9,695 bases of DNA from Deltaproteobacteria bacterium (GTDB lineage Bacteria; Bdellovibrionota; FAC87; UBA2466), in the NCBI GenBank assembly GCA_013205415.1, contig JABMMY010000023.1:1-9695 (forward strand), written 5' to 3'. Positions 1-6,791 of the stretch are shown piece by piece. Under the pieces are notes generated by a model. The model ran no database searches, was not told the DNA's origin, and saw only the letters and a list, made by a program, of their open reading frames with translations. Position numbers and translations under genes: made by a program. Numbering within the stretch: position 1 is the first letter of the stretch; every line of letters starts with the position of its first letter.

Positions 1-1178
1 ATCTTGTTGACACTCTCGGCAACACCCACCAACACCCGGTCACCTGCTTCATGACCGAATTTATCGTTCACCTTCTTGAAATGGTCAATATCAAACATAA
101 TCACCGCGAACGGCTCTTTATAGCGTTGATACCGCTGAAGTTCAAGATTGAAACTGCCTTCGAACGTCCCACGGTTTAAAAGGCCGGTCAGAGAGTCTTT
201 CTGGCTGAGTTCAACGAGCGCCTTGTTTTTGTCAACAATGTCATTGATCAGGCCCTGGAAATAGACCTGTATCTTTTCTTTCTCGCTCGCCATCTCCTTG
301 ATCCGCTTATCATACTCCTTCCGCTTCTCATCATACTTCGCGGTAAGTACCGTGATTTCAGCGGTAATGATATTTTTCAACTCATCCCTATTCCAACAGC
401 GCACCCCTTTTGTGGGGTCACAGTATATCGTATTAGAGGCGATTCTTTCTGCCATCCATTTGGGATGGGTTTTAAGGTATTTAGAAAGGCCCACATGCCG
501 TTTTAGTGAAATATTTTCAGATGAGGGTGAGCCGGATTTACCCCACCACTGAGCCATCTCTTCAGCCTTTGTCCTTAAAGATTCCACCGTTCTTACATAG
601 CCGTAATGAAAGACTCTTGCAGTACTGGAAATAACCGTAATTCGTTTTCCATTTTTTCTAAATCCCTGAGCATCTCTGAAGGCCCGGATACCACGATGAT
701 TCTTAAAGGCCCGAACCTCTCTGCGATACCAATTACGGCCTTTAATTTGATAGGAAAAGTTTCCGTAAAAGTGAAGGTAATCAAAAAGAATACCGTCGAT
801 ATCTGGATTTTGAGAAGCCTTCATAATTGCGGCTAAAATAGCTGAGTGTTCCTCTTCGTGGATCACCTCATCGGCTTGAATATAAAAACACCAGTCCCCT
901 TTTGTTTCTTGTAGAGCTAAGTCCGATTGTTTTTTTAATTGAAAACCTCCCTGTGGGTTCTCCAGACTCCAATCGGTGAAAAGTATTTTAATCTTTTCTG
1001 GATATTCTTTTGCTAGCTGCTCTACAATTTGAGCGGTGTCATCGGTTGAATTTCCACAGTTAATAATAAATTCTTCACATAGGGGTAGTATAGAGAGTAC
1101 CGACTCTCGAAACGGGTAGGCTAGAATCGTTGCATTTCTAACGATGGTAAACCCACTTATTTTAGGCGTTTCGTTCAT
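1..1178 (-). CDS. Glycosyltransferase (GT2-type) fused in frame to a GGDEF diguanylate cyclase domain, 3' end cut by the window edge
   Basis: Starting at the ATG at 1178-1176 I translated every codon to position 3 and found no stop, giving 392 residues before the edge. Residues 1 to about 265 look like a family-2 sugar transferase: an N-terminal SGFTIVRNA segment, NSTDDT near residue 43, and GDWCFYIQADEVIH with QADE at 101-104 as the likely nucleotide-sugar/metal site. The end, HPKWMAERI, is typical of small envelope-polysaccharide or lipooligosaccharide transferases. Residues about 267-325 are Lys/Glu-rich and probably coiled coil. Residues 328-336 read DSLTGLLNR, and 362-380 read FDIDHFKKVNDKFGHEAGD; both are diagnostic of GGDEF domains, with D363 the expected metal ligand. 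The GG(D/E)EF signature itself lies beyond the edge, so cyclase activity cannot be judged. The start overlaps the ychF stop by one base (TGATG), suggesting translational coupling; no strong SD is seen. Codon use changes near position 385, so the fusion may be recent or an assembly artefact. Confidence 0.8.
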   Translation of the reverse strand, partial: MNETPKISGFTIVRNATILAYPFRESVLSILPLCEEFIINCGNSTDDTAQIVEQLAKEYPEKIKILFTDWSLENPQGGFQLKKQSDLALQETKGDWCFYIQADEVIHEEEHSAILAAIMKASQNPDIDGILFDYLHFYGNFSYQIKGRNWYRREVRAFKNHRGIRAFRDAQGFRKNGKRITVISSTARVFHYGYVRTVESLRTKAEEMAQWWGKSGSPSSENISLKRHVGLSKYLKTHPKWMAERIASNTIYCDPTKGVRCWNRDELKNIITAEITVLTAKYDEKRKEYDKRIKEMASEKEKIQVYFQGLINDIVDKNKALVELSQKDSLTGLLNRGTFEGSFNLELQRYQRYKEPFAVIMFDIDHFKKVNDKFGHEAGDRVLVGVAESVNK

Positions 1179-2266
1179 CACACATTAAATCCAAAGAGAA
1201 TCACATCTCCTGTTTGTACAATGTATTCTTTACCCTCTTGTCGATAGAGGCCCGCCTCTTTAATTTTTTGTTCACTTCCCAGCTTTACTAAATCATCGCT
1301 GGCGTAACACTCGGCACAAATAAAACCACGTTCAAAGTCGGTGTGAATCACACCGGCAGCTTGAGGGGCTTTGAGCCCTTTATTAATCGTCCAGGATCTG
1401 GCCTCTTTGGGTCCTAAGGTGTAATAGGTGGCGAGACCTAAAAGATCGAAGGTTGCACGGATAAAGCGATTGAGTCCTGGCTCTTCGAGTCCCATTCCTA
1501 AAAGCATCTCCTCTTTTTCTTCGGGAGCCAGAGTTGCGATTTCACTTTCTAAACTACAATCGATGGTGATGTGTTTGGCGTTTTCTTTTTTTGCGATCTC
1601 TGCCACCGTTTGAATGTAGGTTTGCTCCTGAGGTGTCGCACTAGAGTTGGCTACATAGATCACAGGTTTCGCCGTTAAAAAGAAGAGAGGAGCAATTCGG
1701 GCAAGATCATTGGGCTCTAAAGGAAAGGAACGGGCCGGTTTTCCTGAATTCATGTGGACCAATAGTCCCTCAAAAATTTCAGCGTTTTTTCTAGCCTCCT
1801 TATCGCCAGATTTTGCAAGCCTTCTATCTTTATCGATTCTTTTTTCTAAGGTTTGAAGGTCGGCTAAGAGAAGCTCGGTGTTAATAACTTCAATGTCTCT
1901 AGCGGGATCCACATTACCATCTACGTGAATAATATCGTCGTTGTTAAAGCAACGAACCAGGTGAACAATGGCATCTACCTGTCTAATATGAGCAAGAAAC
2001 TGATTTCCTAATTCCTCTCCTTTGCTAGCACCCTTTACAATTCCCGCGATATCGACGATTTCAGTCGTAGCCGGAATCGTTTTTTGGGAGCTCATAATCT
2101 TAGCCAGCGCATGTAGCCTAGAGTCGGGCACCTCAACAACTCCCATATTGGGCTCGATGGTACAAAAGGGATAGTTAGCAGCTTCAGCCTTTGCTGAGCC
2201 CAGGGCATTAAATAAAGTTGATTTTCCTACGTTGGGTAGTCCAACGATTCCACATTTAAGACTCAT
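1178..2266 (-). CDS. ychF: YchF/OBG-family redox-linked NTPase
   Basis: A 362-residue protein, the usual length (E. coli YchF is 363), homologous along its whole length. YchF is a cytosolic P-loop NTPase of the OBG family that associates with ribosomes and is known to prefer ATP; it acts in translation and stress responses. Visible motifs are the G1 loop GLPNVGKST (residues 9-17), the TIEPN switch region (36-40), the G3 motif DIAG (72-75), the helical insert (about 130-185), and a C-terminal TGS domain ending GDVILFGFNV. The G4 position, normally NxxE in this family, reads NSSA (207-210), so the acidic base-contacting residue is absent. ATG start with a good SD, AGAGG, five bases upstream. 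The first 11 bases overlap the end of pth, and the TGA stop overlaps the next gene's ATG, so the gene sits inside an operon. Confidence 0.97.
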   Translation of the reverse strand: MSLKCGIVGLPNVGKSTLFNALGSAKAEAANYPFCTIEPNMGVVEVPDSRLHALAKIMSSQKTIPATTEIVDIAGIVKGASKGEELGNQFLAHIRQVDAIVHLVRCFNNDDIIHVDGNVDPARDIEVINTELLLADLQTLEKRIDKDRRLAKSGDKEARKNAEIFEGLLVHMNSGKPARSFPLEPNDLARIAPLFFLTAKPVIYVANSSATPQEQTYIQTVAEIAKKENAKHITIDCSLESEIATLAPEEKEEMLLGMGLEEPGLNRFIRATFDLLGLATYYTLGPKEARSWTINKGLKAPQAAGVIHTDFERGFICAECYASDDLVKLGSEQKIKEAGLYRQEGKEYIVQTGDVILFGFNV

Positions 2267-2855
2267 TAGAACCTCTTTTTATGTTGATAACATTCATCGC
2301 TTTAGTGAGTCCATCTTTTAAGATGGCTTCGATACCCTCTTGGGCAAACTGAATCGCTTCACTAAAAATTTTGTGTTCGGCTTTAGGTATTTTTCCTAAA
2401 ACATATTTTTCCGAAGGGACCCTTTCCGATCTACCAATGCCCACACGCAGTCTGGCAAAGGCTTCACTGCCTAGACATTCAATAATCGATTTTAATCCAT
2501 TGTGTCCCCCAGGCCCTCCAGCAAGTCGCAATCTAAGTTGGGCTACGGGAAGATCGAGATCGTCATTAATCACTAAAAGTTGAGAGGATAGATCCAATTT
2601 ATAAAAGTGAACAACCTCTTGAACACTTCGTCCCGATAAATTCATAAAGGTTTCAGGTTTTAGCAGTAGAATTTTTAAACCGCTTTTTGAGAACTCGGTA
2701 AAATACCCTTGAAACTTAGGTGCGAAAGAGGGGGCTTTCCATTTCTCAACCAGAGTGTCCAGGACTTGAAATCCAATATTATGTCTAGTTTTTTCGTATT
2801 TCGGCCCGGGATTACCCAGGCCGACAATAAGAAACGTCTCAGTTGGATTAGCCAC
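2256..2855 (-). CDS. pth: Peptidyl-tRNA hydrolase
   Basis: Cytosolic esterase that frees tRNA from peptidyl-tRNAs that drop off the ribosome; an essential recycling step. The 199 residues match bacterial Pth. The GLGNPGPKYEKTRHNIGF segment carries N15 and catalytic H25 (E. coli N10 and H20). FMNLSG (70-75) holds the substrate-binding Asn, NDDLDLP supplies D98 (E. coli D93), and GGHNG (116-120) follows. The start is GTG at 2855: an in-frame TGA lies four codons upstream and no later start keeps the N-terminal motif. No Shine-Dalgarno is visible; with only 21 nt after the rplY stop, coupled re-initiation is likely. The 3' end overlaps ychF by 11 nt. rplY-pth-ychF is a common arrangement in bacteria. 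Confidence 0.97.
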   Translation of the reverse strand: MANPTETFLIVGLGNPGPKYEKTRHNIGFQVLDTLVEKWKAPSFAPKFQGYFTEFSKSGLKILLLKPETFMNLSGRSVQEVVHFYKLDLSSQLLVINDDLDLPVAQLRLRLAGGPGGHNGLKSIIECLGSEAFARLRVGIGRSERVPSEKYVLGKIPKAEHKIFSEAIQFAQEGIEAILKDGLTKAMNVINIKRGSNES

Positions 2856-2876
2856 AGAATAAATTCAAAGAAGAAA

Positions 2877-3557
2877 TTACTTCTTCTTTTCATCTTTCTT
2901 AGCATCACCAGCAGCTGCTGCAGCTTCACCCGCTACAGGTTTTTTCGCTGTAATGACCTCAGGCTCTGCCGAAGGTGTTAATGAAGCTACTGCGGCCTCT
3001 TCTTTAGCCGGAGGAACTACAGTGACAAGAGTCGGATTAGCTTGACTAGATTTTTCAACATTTTCAGGTAATTTTAATTCATCTAAGTGAATAGAATCCC
3101 CGATGGTTAATCCACTCACGTCAATATCAATATGGTTAGGAATTGCAGTGGGTATACATTTGATTAGAATGGAACGTTCAATCACATTCAATACCCCACC
3201 ATCGGCCACACCAATAGGTTTGCCCAAGAAATTTAATTTAACGGTGACCTCAATTTTCTTGGTCACGTCGATTTCAAGAAGATCTGCATGGAGTAGCGCT
3301 CTGGAAACAGGATCGACTTGATAGTCTTTTACTAAAACGTGCTTACCGTCTAGCCCCGCACCTTTAAGTGCTAAGATTTTGTTACGACCCCCTTCGGATA
3401 ACAAAATACTTTTGAGTATCTCAGGTTGAAGTGTGATGGCTTTACTATTTCCTAATCCATACACAACTGCGGGAATTTTTCCTACAGCCCTGAGTTTACG
3501 AGTGACACTTTTTCCTGTGCCTGTTCTGCTTTCTACTGAGAGAGATTGCTGTTCCAT
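2877..3557 (-). CDS. rplY: Large-subunit ribosomal protein L25, long CTC/TL5-type
   Basis: Binds 5S rRNA in the central protuberance of the 50S subunit. At 226 residues it is the two-domain CTC form, not the about 95-residue E. coli form. Residues 1 to about 98 are the L25 5S-binding domain, with the conserved GKSVTRKLRAVGKIPAVVYG stretch (15-34) and YQVDPVSRALLHADLLEID near 79-97. Residues about 100-188 are the second beta domain (LNFLGKPIGVADGGVL onward). The last about 40 residues are a low-complexity Ala/Lys/Glu tail ending KKDEKKK, common in this family. ATG start, with AGGTAG about 7 nt upstream on the minus strand as the SD. It lies 22 nt after prs and 21 nt before pth; the prs-rplY-pth order is widespread. 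Confidence 0.96.
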   Translation of the reverse strand: MEQQSLSVESRTGTGKSVTRKLRAVGKIPAVVYGLGNSKAITLQPEILKSILLSEGGRNKILALKGAGLDGKHVLVKDYQVDPVSRALLHADLLEIDVTKKIEVTVKLNFLGKPIGVADGGVLNVIERSILIKCIPTAIPNHIDIDVSGLTIGDSIHLDELKLPENVEKSSQANPTLVTVVPPAKEEAAVASLTPSAEPEVITAKKPVAGEAAAAAGDAKKDEKKK

Positions 3558-3579
3558 TTTTTTCTACCTACTTCTTTCG

Positions 3580-4542
3580 TTAATCAAAAAGACTACTCAC
3601 CGACTGCCTTGTTTGTACTCTTCGCATTGCCTCTGCCAAAATAGGCGCCACCGAAAGGCACCTTATTTTATCAACTTTGGCTAATGCTGGCGATAGCGGA
3701 ATCGTGTCGGTACAAATGACTTCCTTTAATTGGCTGTCTCGAATCCGCTCATACGCCGTACCAGAAAAAACTCCATGGGAGCAGGCGGCACTGACCTGTT
3801 CTGCTCCACTGTCTAATAAAACTTGAGTCGCTTGAACCAAGGTGCCTGCGGTATCGATCATATCGTCGACTATCAAAGCGTGCCGACCTCGGACCTCTCC
3901 AATAAGACTCATGCCACCGACCTCATTAGCTCTGACTCGACGTTTGTCGATAATGGCAAGGGGAACATCTAAACGTTTTGCATAAGCTCTAGCTCTTTCG
4001 ACTCCGCCGGCATCGGGACTTACTACGATAAGTTTATTGAGATCATAGTGCTGTCGAACATAATTTAATAAAACGGGTTTAGCGAAAAGATGATCAAAAG
4101 GGATATTAAAAAAACCCTGGATTTGACTTGCGTGGAGATCCATTGAAATCACTCGAGTGACTCCAGAGGCGACTAAAAGATCGGCTACGAGCTTGGCCGT
4201 AATAGGCACTCGGGGCTGAACCTTTCTGTCCTGTCTTGCGTAACCATAATAAGGAATGACTGCGGTAATTGAAGCTGCGGAAGAACGTCTTAGGGCATCG
4301 GTCATGATTAGCAATTCCATCAAGGAATCGTTCACAGGGTGACAGGTAGATTGAATAATAAAAGTATCGGCGCCGCGGACACTTTCCTGGATCTCAACAA
4401 AAATTTCCCCATCTGAAAAACGACGCATCTCAGCTTTGCACAAAGCCATTCCAAGATGGTCAGCTATGGCCTTAGAAAGCGCAACATTGGCGGTTCCCGA
4501 AAGTAGCTTAAAGTTTTCTTCATGAGAAATAGGCACGGTCAT
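3580..4542 (-). CDS. prs: Ribose-phosphate pyrophosphokinase (PRPP synthase, class I)
   Basis: Makes PRPP from ribose-5-phosphate and ATP, the precursor for purines, pyrimidines, NAD, histidine and tryptophan; cytosolic, usually hexameric. The 320 residues are the normal length. Visible landmarks are FSDGEIFVEI (42-51), the ATP-binding flexible loop YARQDRK (101-107), SMDLHASQIQGFF with catalytic H137, the VVSPDAGGVERA ribose-phosphate region (173-184), DKRR (199-202), and the PRPP-binding signature ALIVDDMIDTAGT (222-234). No residue expected for catalysis appears to be missing. It is the first gene of the prs-rplY-pth-ychF-glycosyltransferase run, behind a 178-nt non-coding stretch. The SD candidates AGGA and GGGA lie within a strong inverted repeat just upstream of the ATG, which may limit translation. 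Confidence 0.97.
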   Translation of the reverse strand: MTVPISHEENFKLLSGTANVALSKAIADHLGMALCKAEMRRFSDGEIFVEIQESVRGADTFIIQSTCHPVNDSLMELLIMTDALRRSSAASITAVIPYYGYARQDRKVQPRVPITAKLVADLLVASGVTRVISMDLHASQIQGFFNIPFDHLFAKPVLLNYVRQHYDLNKLIVVSPDAGGVERARAYAKRLDVPLAIIDKRRVRANEVGGMSLIGEVRGRHALIVDDMIDTAGTLVQATQVLLDSGAEQVSAACSHGVFSGTAYERIRDSQLKEVICTDTIPLSPALAKVDKIRCLSVAPILAEAMRRVQTRQSVSSLFD

Positions 4543-4546
4543 AAGT

Positions 4547-4593
4547 CCCGCATCCTATGTAATTCCTTAGAGAATTACAATCGGAAATGCGGG
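4547..4593 (-). promoter_or_regulatory. Nested inverted repeat in the prs leader covering the ribosome binding site
   Basis: Two perfect inverted repeats are nested. The outer 7-bp arms are cccgcat at 4547-4553 and atgcggg at 4587-4593. The inner 8-bp arms are tgtaattc at 4558-4565 and gaattaca at 4572-4579, with a 6-nt loop. As prs mRNA this would fold into an interrupted stem-loop whose 3' outer arm contains the GGGA, and whose internal loop contains the AGGA, just before the ATG at 4542. There is no T-tract, so it is not a terminator. It could be an RNA switch, a site for an RNA-binding regulator, or a DNA operator. The repeat is certain; its role is inference. Confidence 0.6.
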
Positions 4594-4622
4594 AATGTGG
4601 TTTTGGAGATCTTTACGAAAAA

Positions 4623-4649
4623 ATCATAGTAATAACAATGTCTTGTAAT
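4623..4649 (-). promoter_or_regulatory. Possible sigma-70-type promoter of the prs operon
   Basis: On the minus strand a -10-like TATGAT (complement of 4623-4628) lies 15 nt downstream of ATTACA (complement of 4644-4649), a 4/6 match to TTGACA. The spacing is short and the match weak. Transcription would start near 4616, giving a leader of about 74 nt that includes the nested inverted repeat. The support is its location in the only sizeable gap ahead of prs. Confidence 0.25.
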
Positions 4650-4720
4650 GATTTTGAGGCTAAAGCTGAAGGCCATGCGTTATCTTGGGGGGGAGGCGTA
4701 GGTTTCTTAAGTCCTATTAT

Positions 4721-5524
4721 CTATTTAGTTCCTGTAATTTTTCGATTGGGGTTTAGTCTTTTAGGCAGCGCAGAGTCGGCCCCATCAACCCCACTGCCTA
4801 ATTTGACAGCTAAATCCTCTGCCGTCTTTCCAAAGGGGACATAAACTGGAAAAATAATCGATCCCGCTAGCTTTTTTTCTAGGCCACTAAAAGGGGTCAT
4901 CATGATGGCTTGAAAATCAAATTTCATTTTTTGTTTTTTAAAAGTAACTTTACTTTCCCTGGTACGAATTGTGACCTGCTCAATCTCTCCTACTGGAGTC
5001 AGGGTGATGCCTCCCGATTTTCCATAAAATGTATTTTGAAGCTTTTCTTGATCCGATTGTGCCAAAGCCGTTTTAGGCGAAATAAATTGAAGAATTGCTA
5101 AAGACTGAGCTTGATCATTCTTCTTTTTAAGATCCATAAAAGTAAAAGCGGTGGCCTCCTTCGGAATTTGTGAAGTGATAAAAGAGGCCACTCCAAATTG
5201 AGGAACTTTATCTCCCAATTTCGATTTCAGATTTCCCAATGCCACCTGGATAATAATTTTTTTTGCAAAATCTTTTCGATAGCTGATAGGGAGTAACTCA
5301 CCTTTAAAGGCGATTGCTAAACCATAAATCCCTGAATCGACGCCAAGAGTGATAGTGTTTTTTTCATCTTCTCCCGAGTAGACCAAGGTTCCCTCTCCCG
5401 AGGATTCTTGACTAAAAAAAAGTTCGGTAAGCTGAGTTTTTTCTGTGGGAGTATTTTCGATAGAAAAAGAGGACGGCGAATAGATTAAAAAAAGGGAGCA
5501 GGACACTAAGAGAATTAATTTCAT
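4721..5524 (-). CDS. Secreted or periplasmic protein of unknown function
   Basis: I do not recognise this 267-residue protein. It begins with a Sec-type signal peptide: one lysine at position 2, a hydrophobic core over about residues 3-15, and a small-residue cleavage zone ending SFS at 19-21, so the mature protein would start near residue 22. C9 is too close to the N terminus for a lipobox, making a lipoprotein unlikely. The mature part has no further membrane segment and no cysteine. It alternates hydrophobic and polar residues as in beta-strand proteins, with Lys-rich patches (FKKQKMKF near 195-202) and a basic C-terminal end (LPKRLNPNRK). It starts 4 nt after the ferredoxin stop, so the two are probably co-transcribed. 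A 178-nt gap follows before prs; no terminator hairpin with a T-tract was found in it. Confidence 0.8.
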   Translation of the reverse strand: MKLILLVSCSLFLIYSPSSFSIENTPTEKTQLTELFFSQESSGEGTLVYSGEDEKNTITLGVDSGIYGLAIAFKGELLPISYRKDFAKKIIIQVALGNLKSKLGDKVPQFGVASFITSQIPKEATAFTFMDLKKKNDQAQSLAILQFISPKTALAQSDQEKLQNTFYGKSGGITLTPVGEIEQVTIRTRESKVTFKKQKMKFDFQAIMMTPFSGLEKKLAGSIIFPVYVPFGKTAEDLAVKLGSGVDGADSALPKRLNPNRKITGTK

Positions 5525-5528
5525 TTTT

Positions 5529-5837
5529 TTATTCTCTCACAATCTCCTGCCAGATGGAATCCATGTCGGTAGCTGTGACCTCGTTAAACCACTGTGAAGC
5601 CTCACCTTTGCGGTGAATAGCTACCGTGGTTCCCACATCGTTACAAAACCCTAAGCATCCTGTACGAGTGGCCCAATGAGTATTATTGAGACCCTCCTGC
5701 TTTAATCTCGTTTTTAAGGCGAGATAGAAATCTTGCCCACCGCATTTAAAACAGCAGGTCTTTCCTGGAGGACGCTCATTGGTACAAACTAACACTTGGA
5801 CTTTGCATTCTTCGACTTCTGATTTAATGTCTTTCAT
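5529..5837 (-). CDS. Thioredoxin-fold (2Fe-2S) ferredoxin, Shethna/Fd4-like
   Basis: A 102-residue cytosolic electron carrier or iron-sulfur protein. The order of motifs is that of thioredoxin-like ferredoxins: VLVCTNERPPGK (residues 15-26), a CCFKCG segment (28-33), TGCLGFC (59-65), and a C-terminal half resembling the family's VYPxxxWYxxVTxxDxxxI pattern (AIHRKGEASQWFNEVTATD). The likely cluster ligands are C18, C29, C61 and C65 by analogy with Aquifex Fd4. C11, C28 and C32 are extra, giving seven cysteines in total. The SD is weak (AGGT about 13 nt upstream). It is divergent from the phosphodiesterase gene across only 38 bp and is tightly followed by the secreted-protein gene. Its redox partner cannot be read from this context. 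Confidence 0.85.
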   Translation of the reverse strand: MKDIKSEVEECKVQVLVCTNERPPGKTCCFKCGGQDFYLALKTRLKQEGLNNTHWATRTGCLGFCNDVGTTVAIHRKGEASQWFNEVTATDMDSIWQEIVRE

Positions 5838-5863
5838 AATAGTTAAACCTATACCTGTTTTTT

Positions 5864-5869
5864 AAGGAG
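5864..5869 (+). promoter_or_regulatory. Strong Shine-Dalgarno for the phosphodiesterase gene
   Basis: AAGGAG lies 6 nt before the ATG at 5876 and fixes that start. It falls in the 38-bp gap shared with the divergent ferredoxin gene, so promoter elements for both genes must overlap each other or extend into the coding regions. I saw no convincing -35/-10 pair there. Confidence 0.8.
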
Positions 5870-5875
5870 CCGCCA

Positions 5876-6691
5876 ATGGGAGAGAAAAAAATTCATGTAC
5901 AAGCTCATCGCGGTGCGTGCTCCGAGTTTGTAGAAAATACGCTCCCTTCATTCGAAAGAGCGGTAGAGTTAAAGGTGGATAGTATTGAATTAGATGTCCA
6001 ATTAACTAAAGATGGAGAGGTCGTTGTTTTTCACGATTTTGATATCACACCCGAGTGGTGTCGAGATAATTTGGGAAATCCTTTGGCCTCCTCAATGCCA
6101 ATTTGGAAAATAAATCTTGCCGAAATTCAGGAACTAGAAATTAGAATTGATCGCAGGTTAACCCACAAACGAGAACTTTTAGATTTAGAAAAAAAAATTC
6201 CAACTTTAAGAGAGGTTTTTTTAAAGATGAAACAATGGAATCAAAATTCGCTCCATCCTATCGGATTAGACATCGAAATAAAGCGCAAGGAATTTAATGA
6301 CCCTGAAGCGCCAAGTGTTGAAATCATAGTTCAGAAGGTCATAGCTGAAATTAATCAATATTGGGATATTGGTAATGCAGTGGTCAGATCATTTGATTTT
6401 TCAGTATTAGAAGAGATGAAACGCCAAGCTCCACAAATTCCTATTGCTGTTTTAACCTATCAAACTGAAATACCGTATCTAGAAATCTGTCAAAAATTTC
6501 ACCCCAAAATACTGGCGCCCTTTTTTAAATCGATTTCCACTAACGAAATTTCAGAGGTACGTGCTGCAGGAGTTGAGGTCTGGCCCTATACCGTAAATAC
6601 GGTTCAGGAATTTGAAAGAATGATCTCTGCTGGAGTTTCCGGCCTGACCACAGATAACCCTAAAGGGCTCATTGAATTTTTAAACCAATAA
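5876..6691 (+). CDS. Glycerophosphodiester phosphodiesterase, cytosolic
   Basis: Hydrolyses glycerophosphodiesters (deacylated phospholipids) to glycerol-3-phosphate and an alcohol, using a divalent metal in a TIM-barrel fold. At 271 residues with no signal peptide it resembles the cytosolic UgpQ-like group more than periplasmic GlpQ. Active-site elements visible are HRG at 11-13, ENT at 20-22 (the usual preceding Pro is Val here), IELDVQLTKDG with E38 and D40, FHD with catalytic H53, LDIEIK with metal-site E134, and the C-terminal VNT...GLTTDNP typical of the family (TTDNP 258-262). The start is set by AAGGAG six bases upstream. A 100-nt gap with no clear terminator separates it from the downstream membrane-protein gene, so the two may or may not be co-transcribed. 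Confidence 0.93.
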   Translation: MGEKKIHVQAHRGACSEFVENTLPSFERAVELKVDSIELDVQLTKDGEVVVFHDFDITPEWCRDNLGNPLASSMPIWKINLAEIQELEIRIDRRLTHKRELLDLEKKIPTLREVFLKMKQWNQNSLHPIGLDIEIKRKEFNDPEAPSVEIIVQKVIAEINQYWDIGNAVVRSFDFSVLEEMKRQAPQIPIAVLTYQTEIPYLEICQKFHPKILAPFFKSISTNEISEVRAAGVEVWPYTVNTVQEFERMISAGVSGLTTDNPKGLIEFLNQ

Positions 6692-6791
6692 GGATCGAAA
6701 AAGGATCTGTGTGAGGTGTGGCGCGTTACTCTCGGCTCCTGTCTTTCATACTTTCGATGAAAATAGTTCCAAATTAGAGTAAACTAGAACT

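Noticed and set aside
303..332. Imperfect 18-bp tandem repeat (ccgctt... at 303 and 321)
   Set aside because: It encodes Lys/Glu/Tyr-rich coiled-coil linker, so the repetition is explained by protein composition.
298..836. Plus-strand open frames of 76-84 codons (298-552 and 606-836)
   Set aside because: They lie opposite the glycosyltransferase-GGDEF frame, which carries family motifs. They have no SD or recognisable product.
2675..2981. Frames overlapping pth and rplY on both strands (2675-2929 minus, 2709-2981 plus)
   Set aside because: They are shadows of pth and rplY in other frames, with low-complexity translations and no motifs.
4687..4693. Run of seven G as a phase-variation tract
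   Set aside because: It is short, non-coding, and too far from any start or promoter I could define.
4587..4844. Plus-strand frame of 85 codons across the prs leader
   Set aside because: It begins inside the inverted repeat, has no SD, and its second half is antisense to the secreted-protein gene.
5460..5524. Lipoprotein signal in the secreted protein
   Set aside because: The only cysteine (C9) is too near the N terminus for a lipobox; a normal Sec signal peptide explains the segment better.
6692..6791. Possible terminator or promoter between the phosphodiesterase and the membrane protein
   Set aside because: There is a 6-bp inverted repeat (tttcat 6744-6749, atgaaa 6757-6762) and a direct ggatc repeat, but no T-tract and no convincing -35/-10 pair.
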